Shown: one piece after another, positions 56,681-56,773 of the stretch
Layout of the letters: every line of letters begins with the position of its first letter
Numbering within the stretch: position 1 is the stretch's first letter
Assembly (NCBI GenBank): GCA_035946615.1
Contig: DASYZB010000037.1
Span: 1 to 56,773 of the forward strand
Length of the DNA: 56,773 nt
Reading direction: 5' to 3'
Source: Verrucomicrobiia bacterium
GTDB taxonomy: Bacteria; Verrucomicrobiota; Verrucomicrobiia; Limisphaerales; UBA8199
Position numbers and translations under genes: made by a program
Notes under the pieces: generated by a model
The model's database searches: none
What the model was told of the DNA's origin: nothing
What the model saw: only the letters and a program-made list of their open reading frames with translations

Positions 56681-56773
56681 ATGAAAACCCAGTATATCGT
56701 TAGTCTATTGGCGGCGGTTTCGTTTCTTGCGGTGCATGAGGTCAATGCGGGGACCTCAATTGCGGTTCAGTTC
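56681..56773 (+). CDS. Start of an exported protein, 3' end outside window
   Basis: ATG at 56681 opens MKTQYIVSLLAAVSFLAVHE followed by VNAGTSIAVQF, a textbook signal peptide with cleavage near VNA. The frame is open to the end of the window. The mature part is too short to name. Confidence 0.7.
   Translation, partial: MKTQYIVSLLAAVSFLAVHEVNAGTSIAVQF

Overview
The window looks like chromosomal DNA of a Gram-negative Verrucomicrobiota bacterium, most likely from the Pedosphaera/Limisphaerales side. The grounds are indirect. There is a GC-rich soil-type gene set, a prepilin-like protein with the H-X9-DG motif, a Tat-exported Gfo/Idh/MocA oxidoreductase, CRTAC1-type FG-GAP/ASPIC proteins, a GH44-like glycosidase, LpxI (so lipid A is made), an ISAzo13-type transposase remnant, and many large exported proteins ending in a ...FFRL or ...FYR tail. 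No rRNA, tRNA, CRISPR array, prophage or plasmid function was found. This is mostly ordinary chromosome with several decayed loci and short palindromic repeats.

Layout. 1-2.2 kb: the end of a UVR-motif protein, a DUF883-like membrane protein and an MFS transporter. 2.3-3.0 kb: relics of a [NiFe] hydrogenase large subunit and its maturation protease. 3.3-5.9 kb: a large Ig-like exported protein. 6.0-8.3 kb: a serA/kdgK-like pair. 8.4-9.8 kb: a Cys-motif membrane protein and an outer-membrane barrel. 10.2-12.7 kb: an ABC exporter with a TPR protein. 13.1-16.1 kb: a pseudouridine synthase and two proteins of unknown function. 16.2-18.7 kb: pgk-tpiA-secG. 18.8-22.3 kb: a prepilin-like protein and a beta-helix-like exported protein.

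22.5-27 kb is a run of damage: an aspartic protease/NPCBM gene split by a frameshift, a GH44-like gene with an in-frame TGA at an expected Trp, and an ISAzo13 transposase stump. Then come a DUF72 gene and ligA tail to tail, a sugar-nucleotide epimerase, an MBL hydrolase and a TIGR03790-type protein. 34.8-39.7 kb is a three-gene phosphorelay operon (histidine kinase, response regulator, hybrid kinase). 40.0-46.7 kb holds lpxI, a conserved small gene, an HtrA protease and a pta-hisC-argA operon. 47.3-50.9 kb has glgB and the Gfo/Idh protein. 50.9-52.3 kb is an ECF sigma/membrane protein/Spy-like operon, divergent from a giant CRTAC1-type protein (52.4-56.1 kb). The window ends inside a new exported protein.

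How genes work together. pgk and tpiA (lower glycolysis), serA (serine from 3-phosphoglycerate), kdgK (Entner-Doudoroff entry) and glgB (glycogen) cover central carbon. pta, hisC and argA form a tight operon joining acetyl-CoA to amino-acid synthesis. The kinase trio and the ECF operon are the main sensory units. The most distinctive signals are the hydrogenase relic, the TGA inside the GH44-like gene, a 155-bp inverted-repeat element present twice, a triple-palindrome element, an orphan minus-strand terminator that may end an unannotated RNA, and a C-terminal domain shared by four exported proteins. I did not find a clear multi-gene system that I would call wholly new.
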